This document shows, in pieces, positions 1 through 6,671 of a DNA stretch of 10,111 nucleotides. The position numbers were made by a program, and so were the translations under genes. How positions within the stretch are numbered: position 1 is the first letter of the stretch; each line of letters begins with the position of its first letter. The notes beneath the pieces were generated by a model. That model saw nothing but the letters and a program-made list of their open reading frames with translations, did not search any database and was not told the origin of the DNA. This DNA comes from Anaerolineales bacterium. Lineage in GTDB: Bacteria; Chloroflexota; Anaerolineae; Anaerolineales; UBA6663. The stretch is taken from NCBI GenBank assembly GCA_017999235.1, contig JAGOBN010000082.1, positions 1 through 10,111 of the forward strand, written 5' to 3'.

Positions 1-1
1 C

Positions 2-873
2 ATCGGGGAAACGCCCGTGACCTGGACCGAGCGGCGCCTGTTAGTGCAATCCCTGCGCTATGCCGAAGCCCAGGAAAAAAGCTTGCGCGCTCGCCTCGCT
101 CAGGCGCAAACGGCCTTACTGGCGCTAATCAGCGCGGCCGCGGTCATCGCCGTTATCCGGAAGAAGCTACGCTCCGGGAAGCCGCTGACGCGCTCCTCCA
201 GCAGTATGAAGTGACCGACTTGTTGCAGGTCACGTATCACGCCCAGACCACGGACCGGACCGTGCGCGCTTATGGGGAGCGCCCAGCCCGCACCACTGCG
301 ACTACCGACTATGGCCTCCGGGTGAAAGTCAAAACCAAGCCATTGGCGCAGGCCATTCGGCGTCTCGGCTGGCGGGTCGCAGCGCGTGCCACCAATCAAC
401 CCGTGGCGGACCTGTCCCTCACGCAAGCGATCCTGGCGTATCGACAGCAATATCGGGAAGAGCCAGGCTTCGGTCGGCTGAAAGGCCGCGCCCTGGCGCT
501 GACGCCCATGTATCTCAGTCAGGATCAGCGCGTGGTGGGGTTGATCCGCTTATTATCACTCGGTCTCCGCGTGCTCACCCTGGTGGAGTTCGAAGTGCGG
601 CGTAGCTTGCAGCAGGCGAAAGAGCCCTTGGCCGGCCTTTACGCCGGCCAACCCAAGCGCGCCACGGCCCGTCCGACCACCGAAATGCTCCTGCGCGCTT
701 TCAAAGGCGTCTCGCTCGTCGTACTGCAAACGGGCGCCACGCAGGAACGCCATCTCACCACGCTGACGCCGCTGCAAAAACGCATTCTGAAATTGTTAAA
801 GTTCCCGGCCACGCTCTACACGCGGCTCGAACGCAATTCCTTGAAACTCGCCCCCGAAATGGGCGAACCATGA
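2..873 (+). pseudogene. IS1634-family (IS4-like) DDE transposase, C-terminal part, frameshifted and cut by the window edge
   Basis: This is the C-terminal half of a DDE transposase of the IS1634 group. The frame is open from base 2 (IGETPVTWTERRLLVQSL), so the N-terminus lies outside the window. The first frame is good up to about base 126, where the homologous reading jumps to the frame that continues to the TGA at 871-873. Joined, it reads TALLALNQRGRGHRRYPEEA, so one base seems lost between 126 and 127. The second frame holds the IS4-type Y-R-E-K signature (YRQQYREEPGFGRLKGRAL, about 436-492), whose glutamate should be the third catalytic residue, followed by the typical MYLSQDQR and GLYAGQPKRATARPT stretches. 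Family membership rests on recalled motifs, not a search. The right end of the element must lie near 850-885, but the left end is not visible, so no inverted repeat can be confirmed. It is likely inactive unless the shift is a sequence error. Confidence 0.85.
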
Positions 874-883
874 GGATCAGGTC

Positions 884-1741
884 GTGACGTGTCTCAACAG
901 CCTGAAGGCCTTTGGCGTCAGCCGGCATGAGGCGCAGCGCGCCGGCGTCGCTGATAAGCTGATCTTCTCCGTCGGCACAATCTCCACTTACTGCCAGTTA
1001 AACGTGGTCTTTGCCGAGTGGTGCCGGGACAACTATGGGACACGACGACTGGCCGAGATCACGCCCGAGATGGCAGATGCGTTTCTCGCCGACCGCCGGA
1101 ACCAAGCCCTGTCGCCGGCGACGATCAACACGTATGTGTGCGCCATCAAGAAGCTGGATGTCGGCCTGCGCCAGTTGGGTTGGCGGCGCGAGAAGGCGCC
1201 GCTGCTGGTCGCGGCTCATGACGGCCGGCGCGCCGATGTTATCGCCGATCCGTATTCTGTTGAAGATGCGGAACGTCTGATCACGGCCTTGGCGCAGATT
1301 GATCCTCAATATGGCCAGGTAGCACGTTTGCAGCGGGTAAGCGGGCTACGGATCAGCGAAGCCGTGCATCTTCAGGCAGAGTGCATAGCACCAGACGGGA
1401 GCCGGATCATTTTGGATGGACCAGGCATCCACATCAAGGGCGGCCGGCCGCGGCCGGTGCCGATCCTGCCACAACACCAGGTGTTTATGGTTGAGTTGCT
1501 CACTCAAGAGTCCCCGGACGGGCATGTCTTCATATATAGGCAGTCGCTGGCCACCGCCATAAAACGGGCCACTAGCCGGCTGGTGACCAAACTGGACATC
1601 CAGGTGGGTAGCGGCACCCACTCGTTTCGGAAGCTTTATGCCAATGAATTGTTCGGCTATTTGTGCAGTGAGAAAGCCTTGCCGGCTGAAGAAGCCCAGT
1701 CGCTCCAAGAATACGATCAAGTTGACGCGGCCAGCATTTGA
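884..1741 (+). CDS. Truncated tyrosine recombinase (phage-type integrase) with a HigB-like C-terminal tail
   Basis: The 285-residue product is a tyrosine site-specific recombinase. Residues about 28-105 form the SAM-like core-binding domain (TISTYCQLNVVFAEWCRDNY, LSPATINTYVCAIKKLDVGL). The catalytic domain shows Arg I at R156 (SGLRISEAVHL), the beta-hairpin lysine around K185 (HIKGGRPRPVPI), and HxxR at H246/R249 (GTHSFRKLYANEL). The expected LGH box and nucleophilic tyrosine, normally some 25-40 residues further on, are absent. The protein instead ends QEYDQVDAASI, which resembles the last residues of HigB toxins (consensus THxEYDKIDAxxI from memory). The enzyme is therefore predicted to be catalytically dead. 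I chose the GTG at 884 because GAGG (872-875), overlapping the transposase stop, sits 8 bases upstream. No promoter of its own is visible; transcription could come from the upstream IS. The higA gene follows after 14 bases. Confidence 0.85.
   Translation: MTCLNSLKAFGVSRHEAQRAGVADKLIFSVGTISTYCQLNVVFAEWCRDNYGTRRLAEITPEMADAFLADRRNQALSPATINTYVCAIKKLDVGLRQLGWRREKAPLLVAAHDGRRADVIADPYSVEDAERLITALAQIDPQYGQVARLQRVSGLRISEAVHLQAECIAPDGSRIILDGPGIHIKGGRPRPVPILPQHQVFMVELLTQESPDGHVFIYRQSLATAIKRATSRLVTKLDIQVGSGTHSFRKLYANELFGYLCSEKALPAEEAQSLQEYDQVDAASI
1706..1741 (+). pseudogene. higB toxin remnant: C-terminal tail only
   Basis: The final codons of the recombinase frame encode QEYDQVDAASI and a stop. HigB toxins of the YgjN/RelE-like family end in a very similar string, and that string normally lies just before a higA gene, as here. 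The remainder of a HigB toxin (about 85-90 residues) is missing, so the ribosome-dependent mRNA interferase activity cannot be present. The tail is in frame with the recombinase, which implies a deletion with endpoints near 1700. The match is short, so the call leans on position next to an intact higA. Confidence 0.6.
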
Positions 1742-1755
1742 CAGGAGGCAGCCTA

Positions 1756-2178
1756 ATGAACATTCACCCCATCAAGACCGAAGCGGATTACGAGGCCGCC
1801 CTCAAAAAGATCGAAGCCCTGTTTGCGGCTGAACCGGGCAGTCCGCGCGGCGATGAGCTCGAAGTACTGGTCACGCTGATGGAGGCTTACGAAGAGCAGC
1901 ATTTCGCCATTCCATCACCGGACCCCATCGAGGCGGTCAAATATTTCATGGAAAGCCGTGAACTGACCCGCAAGGACCTGGAGACTTACATTGGCAATCG
2001 GGCCCGGGTTTCGGAGATCCTCAACCGCAAGCGTCCCCTGACTTTGCGGATGATCCAGCGCCTGCACGGCGAGCTCGGCATCCCGGCCGAGGTCCTCGTG
2101 CGCCCATATTCATTACCCAAAACTCGAACCCGCAAAGCGACTCGCGCCAAAACGCGTCTTCCAGCTATACCTGTTTAG
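1756..2178 (+). CDS. higA: HigA-family antitoxin / XRE-type transcriptional regulator, without its toxin
   Basis: The 140-residue protein belongs to the HigA (YgjM-like) antitoxins. The N-terminus (MNIHPIKTEADYEAALKKIE) is the typical toxin-binding part with an acidic helical region up to about residue 50. A helix-turn-helix XRE domain spans about 59-115 (DPIEAVKYFMESRELTRKDL, then NRARVSEILNRKRPLTLRMI, then IPAEVLVRPY). The tail after residue 117 is basic (KTRTRKATRAKTR). In a complete module HigA neutralises the HigB mRNA interferase and represses the higBA promoter. Here only a HigB tail precedes it, so it is an orphan antitoxin or DNA-binding regulator. I chose the ATG at 1756 because GGAGG at 1743-1747 gives an 8-base spacing. 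An upstream in-frame TTG at 1738 overlaps the recombinase stop and would put the SD inside the gene. No promoter is seen in the 14-base gap, so it is likely co-transcribed with the chimeric gene. Confidence 0.9.
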   Translation: MNIHPIKTEADYEAALKKIEALFAAEPGSPRGDELEVLVTLMEAYEEQHFAIPSPDPIEAVKYFMESRELTRKDLETYIGNRARVSEILNRKRPLTLRMIQRLHGELGIPAEVLVRPYSLPKTRTRKATRAKTRLPAIPV

Positions 2179-2224
2179 ATGAAAAACATTGAACGTAAGG
2201 GTGTGACCGAACAGCGATCGAAGG

Positions 2225-2240
2225 CGGCTCTTATGAGCCG
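2225..2240 (+). terminator. Small perfect hairpin after higA, possible terminator
   Basis: CGGCTC (2225-2230) pairs perfectly with GAGCCG (2235-2240) around a TTAT loop. It lies 46 bases after the higA stop. The downstream side is only moderately T-rich (GTTCTTCTCG), so it is a weak candidate for intrinsic termination. A 39-codon reading frame (2179-2298) starting directly at the base after the higA stop crosses it. That frame has no Shine-Dalgarno sequence and no recognisable product, so I do not call it a gene. Confidence 0.3.
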
Positions 2241-2267
2241 GTTCTTCTCGCTCAGTGGCAATATCTG

Positions 2268-2321
2268 TGTTATTAAACGATTGGGTGATTTCGCTTAATA
2301 AGGCTTGCCCTTATTAAACGA
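2268..2321. repeat. Three copies of a 13-bp AT-rich motif (CCTTATTAARCGA) in alternating orientation
   Basis: Copy 1 is forward at 2268-2280 (TGTTATTAAACGA). Copy 2 is inverted at 2291-2303 (its reverse complement is CCTTATTAAGCGA). Copy 3 is forward at 2309-2321 (CCTTATTAAACGA). Copies 1 and 2 face each other over a 10-bp spacer, and copies 2 and 3 diverge over 5 bp, so copies 2 and 3 also form a 9-bp stem with a 5-base loop. The motif is AT-rich in a GC-rich setting. Paired inverted arms with a short spacer suit a tyrosine recombinase or repressor binding site. Whether it belongs to the upstream recombinase or to HigA cannot be told from the sequence. Confidence 0.6.
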
Positions 2322-2590
2322 TCTTCCTACTATCCGGTGGAGAGAATTCCTGGGGCTGATTGAGCCCATCCCTTCGTTGATCGTCGCCCTTCCAAACGCC
2401 AAGTGAGATGGACAGACATCACGGAACGCCAGACATCGAGCTCGACAATCTATGAGCGGTCAGATAGACAACGAAATACCGTCGCGCAACTGGCTCGCTC
2501 ACGCCTACGATTGGCCGCCGCTTTCTTATCTGAACCGCCCGCACAACGGACCTGTAGGCTACTGTGAATTTCCAGCCGCGTCCAAATCCA
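2322..2590. other. Non-coding stretch between the repeat cluster and the leftward operon
   Basis: I see no convincing gene here on either strand. There is a weak 5-bp stem (GGGCT 2353-2357 with AGCCC 2363-2367), and nothing resembling a strong promoter. The end of the leftward small open frame lies at 2591, and its alternative frame runs down to 2419 with ordinary-looking but unrecognisable codons. Confidence 0.4.
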
Positions 2591-2808
2591 TCACCGATAC
2601 CAGACGTCGGCCACCACCTCGTGGTAATCGTCGGTTTCCGGCTCAGCGTCTCGAGCCGCGACGTGTCCACCCAGCGCAGCAGTGTGCGGCCGACGGCGTA
2701 CAGTCCGATCAGAGCTGGCAGTTGCAGGTGTGCAGAGATGGAAATAGCACCGAATACCAGCACCGCCGCCAACCTCACCTCGCTCCACCTCAGCAAACAA
2801 AGCCGCAT
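2591..2808 (-). pseudogene. Possible small membrane protein, frame-broken; function unknown
   Basis: I do not recognise this gene. Reading leftwards from an ATG at 2808 (GAGG eight bases upstream), the product starts MRLCLLRWSEVRLAAVLVFG and continues with a hydrophobic stretch (VLVFGAISISAHLQLPALIG) that could span the membrane once or form a signal anchor, then GLYAVGRTLLRWVDTSRLE. After that the frame becomes unnatural. The neighbouring frame gives a protein-like acidic tail (RDAEPETDDYHEVVADVWYR) with a stop at 2591. One lost base near 2640-2665 would join the two. Alternatively the frame from 2808 stays open to 2419 and is a real 129-residue protein with an odd C-terminus. It begins 31 bases after the DUF4287 gene stop, so it could be the last gene of the sigma operon. 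Confidence 0.3.
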
Positions 2809-2839
2809 GGCGCCGGCCTCAGATCGCTGTAGCCCTGGC

Positions 2840-3397
2840 TCAAGCCTGGTCGTAAGCCTGCCGCAGCCAGGCGATCAGTTCCTGGTCTACCTCGGCGACA
2901 TTGCCCACCCGCACGCGGTGCGTGAACATGGCGTTGTAGTTGCCGGAGAGTTCCAGCCGCCCGGCCGGCCTGACGCCTTTCAGGTTTATGCCGATGTCTA
3001 TGCGCGTCGTGGTCGATGGCTGGATACAGGCGAATTGCTTCGTGCGCCGCAGGCTGACGTAAGCCTTCTTGGGCGCCAGCGTCACGCCGCCGAACTTGCC
3101 CACCGCCGCCGCCAGCTTGTCATAGATCGGGCGCAGCCTGGCCTTGTCGCCGGCATACTGCGCCGCCAGCAGGTCACCGGCGGCGTAGGGCGCCTGGCCG
3201 CCTTGCAAGGCTCGCAAGGCCACGAGGTTGGCGTAGCCGTGGGTCAGGCCGTGCTCGGTCTTCAGCGCCTTCACGATCTCGCCGTGCTTACTGCCGGCCA
3301 TGCACGCCAGCGTCACCCACTGCGCCAGGGTCTTGCCAGTCTTGGCTTCCAGGTTGCGCACCATGGTCTCGGTGGCCTGGTCGAAGCTGTCGGTCAT
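2840..3397 (-). CDS. DUF4287 - DUF5655 domain protein, third gene of the sigma operon
   Basis: The protein has an N-terminal DUF4287 domain (about 5-65 of the long form: METKTGKT-like segment NLEAKTGKTLAQWVTLA, then GEIVKALKTEHGLTHGYANL). A DUF5655 domain follows (about 85-185: RLRPIYDKLAAAVGKF, APKKAYVSLRRTKQFACIQP, TRIDIGINLKGVRPAGRLE, YNAMFTHRVRVGNVAEVDQE). DUF5655 is a small alpha/beta domain of unknown biochemical role, often joined to DUF4287; the domain names come from memory of the families. No signal peptide or membrane segment is seen, so it is cytoplasmic. Its start overlaps the sigma gene stop. Of three clustered starts (GTG 3403, ATG 3400, ATG 3397), I prefer 3397, where GGAGG at 3405-3409 gives a 7-base spacing; 3400 would give 4. 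The overlap suggests translational coupling with the sigma factor. The frame is intact. Confidence 0.85.
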   Translation of the reverse strand: MTDSFDQATETMVRNLEAKTGKTLAQWVTLACMAGSKHGEIVKALKTEHGLTHGYANLVALRALQGGQAPYAAGDLLAAQYAGDKARLRPIYDKLAAAVGKFGGVTLAPKKAYVSLRRTKQFACIQPSTTTRIDIGINLKGVRPAGRLELSGNYNAMFTHRVRVGNVAEVDQELIAWLRQAYDQA

Positions 3398-3399
3398 CA

Positions 3400-4674
3400 T
3401 CACTCCTCCACGTCTGGCAGCGCGGCCAGGCGCTGCTGAATGAAGCGGCGCTCGACTTCGTTGCCGGTCAGATCCAGCGCGCGGGCGTAGGCCCAGCGAG
3501 CCTCGGCCTGGCGGCCGGCTCGTTGGAGCAGATCAGCCCGCGCGGCGTGATACGGTTGGTAGGTTTCCAAGCTGTCGCCGGCGGCCAACTGGTCGAGCAG
3601 CGCCAACCCCTCAGCCGCGCCATAGGCCATGCCGACGGCCACCGCGCGGTTGAGCTCGACCACGGGCGTGGGATAGCGCCGGGCCAACTCCCCGTAGAGC
3701 GCCGCGATCTGCAGCCAGTCGGTGGCGGCAGCGCTGGGCGCACGAGCGTGCAGCGCACTGATGGCCGCCTGGATCTGGTAGGGACCGGGCCGGCGCAGGT
3801 CCAGCGCCCGGTCGAGCACGACTAGACCTTCGCCGATCAGCGCCTGATCCCACAGCGCGCGGTCCTGGTCATCGAGGGGGGCGAAGTTACCCTGCGGGTC
3901 GAGGCGCGCGGCGCGGCGGGAATGGTGCAGCAGCATCAAGGCCAGCAGGCCCCGCGCCTCGGCCGCGGCCGGCGGCGGAAGGTGCCGGTCGGCCTCCAGC
4001 AGGGCCACCAGCACTCGCGCCAGGCGTAGGGCTTCGCCGCACAAGTCGGTGCGCATCAGCCGGTCGCCAGCGCTGGACACGTAGCCCTCGTTGAAAATCA
4101 GGTACAACACGGCCAGCACTGCTGCCAGCCGTTCGGGCAACGCCTCGGCCGGCGGCACCCGGTAGGGAATGCGGGCCTGCTTGATCTTGCGCTTGGCGCG
4201 CACCAATCGCTGCGCCATGGTGGCCTCCGATACCAGGAAGGCATGCGCGATGGCCGGGGTCGACAGGCCGCCCAGCGTGCGCAGCGTCAGCGGCACCTGG
4301 GCCTCAAGCGGCAGAGCCGGGTGGCAGCAGGTGAAGATCAGCTTGAGGCGTTCGTCGGGGATCGCGTCCATGTCGGTGTCCGGGTCGGCGCCGGCCTCCA
4401 GCGCTGCCTGCGCCTCAAGTTCGGCCTGTTTCTCAGTCAAGACGCGCTCGCGGCGCAGCCGGTCGATGGCCTTACGCCGGGCCGTGGTCACGATCCAGCC
4501 GGCCGGGTTCGGGGGTATTCCCTCGGCCGGCCAGCGCTGGAGCGCCACCGTCAAGGCCTCCTGCAGCGCGGTTTCGGCCAGGTCGAAGTCTTCAAAGCGC
4601 CCGATGAGGCTGGCCAATACCCGCCCCGCCTCCTCAACGAACACCCGCTCGACCGCTGCCTGCACAGATTCCAT
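3400..4674 (-). CDS. ECF42-type RNA polymerase sigma factor with long C-terminal extension
   Basis: The 424-residue protein is far longer than a typical ECF sigma factor (about 180-200) and fits the ECF42 group. Region 2 covers about 8-78 ([39 protein letters not shown]). The group-typical motif [15 protein letters not shown] lies at 107-121. Region 4 covers about 120-170 ([40 protein letters not shown]). The extension carries conserved blocks [20 protein letters not shown] (191-210), [12 protein letters not shown] and [20 protein letters not shown], then TPR-like helices ([20 protein letters not shown]). In this group the extension is known to be needed for activity, and no anti-sigma gene accompanies it; none is seen here. 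It starts 24 bases after the DGPF gene stop. A GGAG lies 4 bases before the ATG at 4674. The stop overlaps the start of the DUF4287-DUF5655 gene. The frame is fully intact. Confidence 0.93.
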   Translation of the reverse strand: MESVQAAVERVFVEEAGRVLASLIGRFEDFDLAETALQEALTVALQRWPAEGIPPNPAGWIVTTARRKAIDRLRRERVLTEKQAELEAQAALEAGADPDTDMDAIPDERLKLIFTCCHPALPLEAQVPLTLRTLGGLSTPAIAHAFLVSEATMAQRLVRAKRKIKQARIPYRVPPAEALPERLAAVLAVLYLIFNEGYVSSAGDRLMRTDLCGEALRLARVLVALLEADRHLPPPAAAEARGLLALMLLHHSRRAARLDPQGNFAPLDDQDRALWDQALIGEGLVVLDRALDLRRPGPYQIQAAISALHARAPSAAATDWLQIAALYGELARRYPTPVVELNRAVAVGMAYGAAEGLALLDQLAAGDSLETYQPYHAARADLLQRAGRQAEARWAYARALDLTGNEVERRFIQQRLAALPDVEE

Positions 4675-4698
4675 GGCGCTCCAACCCGAGGTGGCGTT

Positions 4699-5109
4699 TT
4701 ATGCGCCGGGGCCGCTCGGCGATCCGGCCTGCATCATCCGCGTCTCGGACTCGTTCGCCTCCCAGATGGGGCGGATCTCCATGATGCCGTGGCCCGAAGC
4801 CACAGTCGGGAAGCGCGCGGCCAAGTCAATCGCTTCGTCCAAGTCCTTGCACTCGAAAATATTGATGCCGCCCAAGCGTTCCTTGGTCTCGGCAAACGGG
4901 CCGTCGGTGACGAGCACCTGGCCGGCCTGGATGCGCACAGTGGTCGCCAGGGCGGTTGGGCGCAGGCGCTCGGCCAACTGGAGAATGCCGCGCTGGGCGA
5001 CCTCGCCGTAGTAAGCGCCGTGGGCGGCATAGGAGGCCGCCAGCGCCTCGGGCGAGACCGGCGCGTCGGTTGTGGCTTCGGCTTCGTAAATCAACAGCAT
5101 GTAGCGCAT
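4699..5109 (-). CDS. DGPF / YCII-related protein, first gene of the ECF42 operon
   Basis: The 136-residue protein starts MRYMLLIYEAEATTDAPVSP and holds the family hallmark VTDGPFAETKERLGG with DGPF at 69-72. The C-terminal part is the usual ferredoxin-like half (INIFECKDLDEAIDLAARFP, then GHGIMEIRPIWE). DGPF/YCII proteins are small alpha+beta dimeric proteins, and their biochemical role is mostly unsettled. They are the standard genomic partners and transcriptional targets of ECF42 sigma factors, exactly as arranged here. AGGAGG (complement of 5116-5121) lies 6 bases before the ATG at 5109, a strong ribosome binding site. The C-terminal 18 residues (NESETRMMQAGSPSGPGA) look like an unstructured tail. 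No export signal is present. Confidence 0.92.
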   Translation of the reverse strand: MRYMLLIYEAEATTDAPVSPEALAASYAAHGAYYGEVAQRGILQLAERLRPTALATTVRIQAGQVLVTDGPFAETKERLGGINIFECKDLDEAIDLAARFPTVASGHGIMEIRPIWEANESETRMMQAGSPSGPGA

Positions 5110-5163
5110 GGCAGGCCTCCTGGGTCATAGGGTGCGGCCGGATGCCGCAGGGATCTACCTTAA

Positions 5164-5191
5164 CAACGAACGAGATGGGCCAAAATCGACA
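5164..5191 (-). promoter_or_regulatory. Candidate ECF42-dependent autoregulatory promoter
   Basis: On the minus strand TGTCGA (5191-5186) is followed after 17 bases by CGTTG (5168-5164), 54 bases upstream of the DGPF start codon. From memory, the ECF42 consensus is TGTCGA at -35 and CGA/TC at -10. The -35 matches fully and the -10 matches CGT but has T instead of the final C. The position, directly upstream of an ECF42 operon, supports self-activation. A second CGTTC at 5172 gives only a 13-base spacer and fits less well. Confidence 0.5.
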
Positions 5192-5277
5192 ACTCCGTCT
5201 CCCAGCTTCCGCAGGGGCGCGTCACTGGTGCGCACGCCTCGAGCCTCTACCGCGCGCGCTATCAGACTTCGGCACGT

Positions 5278-5290
5278 GTAACTACTCACG
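5278..5290. repeat. IS66 left terminal inverted repeat
   Basis: GTAACTACTCACG, inverted partner of 6672-6684 with two mismatches. It contains the expected transposase stop (TGA on the minus strand at 5288-5286). Confidence 0.65.
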
Positions 5291-6637
5291 CCTGTGACGG
5301 CTGAAGGTAAGGCAAAACTGGCTTACCCACAGGGTCACGAGTTTGTGGAAGATATTCTCGCCGGCGCGCTTGGCGGTGTTGATCACGGTTGCCAACGCGG
5401 CATAAGCCTGCGCGCCCCACTCGGAGCGGAAGCTGCCCATAACTTTGCGATGAACCACCAAGGGCCGCAAGGCCCGTTCACTCGCATTGTTGTCGGCCGG
5501 TACGTCCGCTCGGTACAGGAACACAAACAAGTGTTGGCGATGCGTGCGATAGCGTGTCCGCAAATTCTGCGCCAACCGACCGCTCACCGGCCGCGCCAGC
5601 AAGCGATCCAAGCGCCGCTCCAAGGCGGTGATTTGCCGGTGGAAGCCCGCTTCGTCAGGGTGGCGCGGCGCTTACCCAAGTGGACGGCCGCCCGAAACAG
5701 GATCTGGAGTTCCAGCGCCCAGCGCAATCTGGGGCGACGCTCAACACCGCACCTGCCGGTGGGTGCAGGTGTCAAGCCTTGCCAAGCCCGGATCTGATGG
5801 GCCAAACACAACTGCCGTTGCTGCGCCGGGGCATTCAACTGCGGCTTCCAGCAATCACTCACCCAGACTTCCGGCGTGGCGTCACCGATAAACTCGTCAA
5901 TGACGTCTTGGCCGCGGCTTTGCCGGATCAAGTGATACTCGCCGGCGTCGCTGACGAACACCCATTCCCACCAATTGCGCCCCTGCACGCGGCAACTGGT
6001 CTCATCACTCTGGATCACCTGGCTTTGGCGAACTTGGACGCCAATCGCTTCTGCCAACGGTTGCGCCGCTGCACCCGCCCGTTCCAGCACGCTGACTTCG
6101 CCCCCTTCGCTGAGCGGCGTTCCGAAGAGATCGGTCAGCAGCCGTTGCAGGCGCTGAAAACTCAGATGATGCTCGTGATGCAGATACGTGATCGCCGCTT
6201 CCAGCCGGGGTCCGAGATGCCGGTGGGCTTCCAACCCGGCCGGCAAGACCCCGGCTTGCCGACTGGCGCACGTTGGGCAGACCACAATGTGCTGCCGAGT
6301 CTCCAGGATCACTGGCTTGATCTCGGGCTACTCAGTGATTTGTCGGCGGATGATTTGGGCCGGCGTGACTTTCCGAAAATTCGTGCCGCACGCCAGGCAG
6401 TTGGGGACGGGCGCTTCGATCACCGCGTGCGGCTGCTCGACCCACGTCCGCTCGACTTGGCGTGGCCCGGCTTCGCGCCGCGCGGGCGTGGCCGGCGCCT
6501 TTTGCCGATCGGCACATCCGTTTTCTAATCCCGGGCTGGTGGCAGGGACGAGTTTTGCGAAGTCGGCGCGGCAGAATCAGGGCGATCAGTTCGTCGCGGG
6601 ACAAATCTCGCAACCGGTCTGGCTTCGGAAGGGTCAT
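5286..6637 (-). pseudogene. IS66-family transposase (TnpC type), multiply disrupted
   Basis: Reading leftwards from the ATG at 6637, the N-terminus is MTLPKPDRLRDLSRDELIAL, typical of this group. Then a stretch of the coiled-coil region is missing near 6570, and another frame gives PTSQNSSLPPARD-stop-KTDV with an amber at 6527-6525 where tryptophan is expected. A base is lost at 6453/6454 (GHAKS to ERTWVEQPHAVIEAP). A second amber lies at 6330-6328 (IRRQITE-stop-PEIKPV). The core is intact: SDETSCRVQGRNWWEWVF with the first Asp, EVWVSDCWKPQLNAP with the second Asp, and LCLAHQIR. One base is lost near 5656 before DEAGFHRQITALERRLDRLL, which leads to the third catalytic residue in PADNNASERALRPLVVHRKV. 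A final lost base at 5329/5330 hides the expected end GKPVLPYLQPSQA, whose stop is at 5286. It is non-functional as read. Confidence 0.85.
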
Positions 6638-6671
6638 CGTGCTACTTATAACACCGATTCACGCCAAAAGT

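Noticed and set aside
2179..2298. 39-codon ORF starting directly after the higA stop
   Set aside because: No Shine-Dalgarno sequence, no recognisable product, and it runs through the hairpin and into the repeat cluster.
2268..2321. CRISPR array
   Set aside because: Only three short copies in alternating orientation with 5-10 bp spacers; a CRISPR array needs direct repeats with spacers of about 30 bp, and no cas gene is present.
2268..2322. Integron attC site as an explanation of the AT-rich repeats
   Set aside because: The conserved GTTRRRY / RYYYAAC core boxes are not present, and the recombinase upstream does not look like an integron integrase.
2564..3439. A + strand frame of 291 residues over the DUF4287-DUF5655 gene
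   Set aside because: Antisense shadow of a gene with recognisable domains; no ribosome binding site and no coherent fold pattern.
4169..5130. Two + strand open frames of 280 and 295 residues across the sigma and DGPF genes
   Set aside because: The opposite strand encodes clear sigma-factor and DGPF motifs. These frames have arginine/serine-rich, unstructured translations typical of GC-rich antisense shadows.
5680..6528. A + strand frame of 282 residues across the IS66 transposase
   Set aside because: Antisense to well-conserved IS66 catalytic motifs; a shadow.
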